The translations under genes and the position numbers were made by a program. DNA of 5,131 nt from CAZHEV01 sp964531335 [NCBI: uncultured bacterium]. GTDB lineage: Bacteria > Eisenbacteria > RBG-16-71-46 > CAZHEV01. The notes under the pieces were generated by a model, which had not been told where the DNA came from, searched no databases, and saw only the letters and a list, made by a program, of their open reading frames with translations. Below are positions 4,002 to 5,131 of the stretch, piece by piece; position 1 is the stretch's first letter; every line of letters begins with the position of its first letter. Location of the stretch: NCBI GenBank assembly GCA_964531335.1, contig CAZHEV010000025.1, positions 16,992 to 22,122 of the forward strand, written 5' to 3'.

Positions 4002-5131
4002 CGTCCCCACCGTCCGCTGCGCGGTCTACACCCGAAAGAGCACCGAGGACGGGCTCGAGCAGGAGTTCAACAGCCTTGACGCCCAGCGTGAGGCGGGCGA
4101 GGCGTTCATCGCGAGCCAGCGTGGCGAGGGCTGGACCTGCCTTGAGGCCCGGTACGACGACGGAGGCTATACCGGCGGCAACATGGAGCGTCCGGCGCTC
4201 AAGCGGCTCATGGCGGACATAGAGGCCGGGCGTATCGACTGCGTCGTGGTCTACAAGGTCGACCGCTTGTCGCGAAGCCTTCTGGACTTCGCCCGCATCA
4301 TGGAGAGCCTCGAAAAGAACCGGGTCTCTTTTGTCTCGGTGACGCAGCAGTTCAACACGACGAGCTCCATGGGTCGGCTGACCTTGAATGTCCTCCTCTC
4401 CTTCGCACAGTTCGAGCGTGAGATCATCTCCGAACGGACGCGCGACAAGATAGCCGCCACACGGCGCAAGGGAAAGTGGTCCGGGGGGAGACCGATCCTC
4501 GGCTTCGACGTCGATCCTCGCGGCGGCCGCCTGGTCGTAAACGAGGACGAGGCCGCGCGGGTCAGGGCCATCTTCGAGCTCTACCTGAAACATGAGGCAC
4601 TCATCCCTACGATCCGCGAGCTCGACGCGCGTGGCTGGACCAATAAGCGGTGGACCACAAAGAAGGGGCACGTCGCCGGCGGGCGACCCTTCAACAAGCA
4701 GGGCCTGTATAGCCTGCTCAGAAACGTTCTCTATATCGGCCGGATTACCTACAAGGACGAGATTCACGACGGCGAGCACCCGGCCATCGTGGATGAAGAG
4801 GTCTTTCGCCGCGCCTGCTGGCTCCTGGGGCGAAACGGGGCGACCGGCGGAACGCAGGTGCGTAACAGCTTCGGCGCGATTCTCAAGGGTCTTCTGCGCT
4901 GCGTGCCCTGCGGTTGCGCGATGGTCCCGACGCACACGCTAAACGGCGCCCGGCGATATCGGTACTACGTCTGCACGAACGCCCAGAAGCGTGGCTGGCA
5001 TGACTGCCCGTCGAAGTCGATCCCGGCCCAGGAGATCGAGAGGTTCGTCATCGACCAGGTGCGCGCGATCGGACGCGACACGACGCTCCTGGCCGAGACG
5101 TTAGAGGAGGTGCAGGCCCAGGCCAAGGCGC
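3982..5131 (+). CDS. Large serine site-specific recombinase (3' end outside window)
   Basis: At least 383 residues are present, and the frame is open at the right edge. The catalytic domain shows YTRKST at 16-21 with the presumed nucleophile Ser20 and Arg18, SLDAQ at 31-35, the VDRLSR motif at 93-98 (Asp94, Arg95, Arg98), and FAQFEREIISERT at 141-153 at the start of the long E-helix. A recombinase domain follows from about GRPILGF (169-175) through YIGRITYKDE (251-260). A zinc-ribbon domain is then seen, with Cys307 and Cys310 paired with Cys331 and Cys342. The last visible residues (LLAETLEEVQAQAKA) look like the start of the coiled coil used by large serine integrases for synapsis and directionality. 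Such enzymes cut and rejoin attachment sites through a phosphoserine link to DNA. The ATG at 3982 has AGGA 7 nt upstream, and it overlaps the DUF2924 gene by 20 bp, suggesting coupled translation. Cassette chromosome or sporulation type relatives cannot be excluded, but an island or prophage integrase is the simplest reading. Confidence 0.93.
   Translation, partial: MRGHKNDVPTVRCAVYTRKSTEDGLEQEFNSLDAQREAGEAFIASQRGEGWTCLEARYDDGGYTGGNMERPALKRLMADIEAGRIDCVVVYKVDRLSRSLLDFARIMESLEKNRVSFVSVTQQFNTTSSMGRLTLNVLLSFAQFEREIISERTRDKIAATRRKGKWSGGRPILGFDVDPRGGRLVVNEDEAARVRAIFELYLKHEALIPTIRELDARGWTNKRWTTKKGHVAGGRPFNKQGLYSLLRNVLYIGRITYKDEIHDGEHPAIVDEEVFRRACWLLGRNGATGGTQVRNSFGAILKGLLRCVPCGCAMVPTHTLNGARRYRYYVCTNAQKRGWHDCPSKSIPAQEIERFVIDQVRAIGRDTTLLAETLEEVQAQAKA

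Noticed and set aside
3677-4222. A 181-codon plus-strand frame across the DUF2924/recombinase junction
   Set aside because: It is out of frame with two well-supported genes, Arg/Ser/Pro-rich and without a recognisable domain.
3922-4935. A 337-codon open frame on the minus strand
   Set aside because: It lies antisense to the serine recombinase, whose catalytic and zinc motifs are unmistakable, and no domain is recognisable in the antisense product. High GC commonly leaves such shadow frames open.

Overview
The window is GC-rich bacterial DNA from a Gram-negative (diderm) organism. The evidence is one clear Sec-exported outer-membrane beta-barrel gene, a possible tail of a second barrel gene at the left edge, and a secreted glycoside-hydrolase-like protein. 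I cannot name the phylum. The left two thirds (1-2864) look like resident chromosome. The right third (about 2940 to the end) looks like the first genes of an integrated mobile element.

Layout: (1) 2-37, plus strand: last codons of a gene that probably encodes a beta-barrel, with a hairpin just after its stop. (2) 38-339: non-coding, containing a degenerate 19-bp tandem repeat that runs up to the stop of the next, convergent gene. (3) 340-915, minus strand: a 191-residue outer-membrane beta-barrel protein with a strong ribosome binding site. Its roughly 95-nt leader can fold into a long hairpin, and it has a TTGACA promoter flanked by an operator-like dyad. (4) 1280-2677, plus strand: an exported GHL10/DUF187 family protein, whose 3' end carries an exact 13-bp tandem duplication that shifts the terminal reading frame. 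(5) 2789-2864, plus strand: tRNA-Asn(GTT) with encoded CCA, a plausible promoter and a strong intrinsic terminator. (6) 2939-3246: an apparently gene-free, repeat-rich spacer with a 15-bp inverted repeat spanning 114 bp. (7) 3247-5131, plus strand: three closely packed genes, encoding a 70-residue small protein, a DUF2924 protein and a large serine recombinase that runs off the right edge.

The last three genes form a compact recombination module. The DUF2924 gene overlaps the recombinase by 20 bp, so they are probably translated together. Their codon use differs sharply from the GHL10 gene: ATA is rare for Ile and AGG/AGA is rare for Arg. With the neighbouring tRNA gene, this supports horizontal acquisition of a genomic island or prophage whose left boundary lies between the tRNA and 3247. 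The best candidates for something under-described are the small protein and the DUF2924 protein as partners of the recombinase, the structured spacer in front of them, and the folded leader of the barrel gene.
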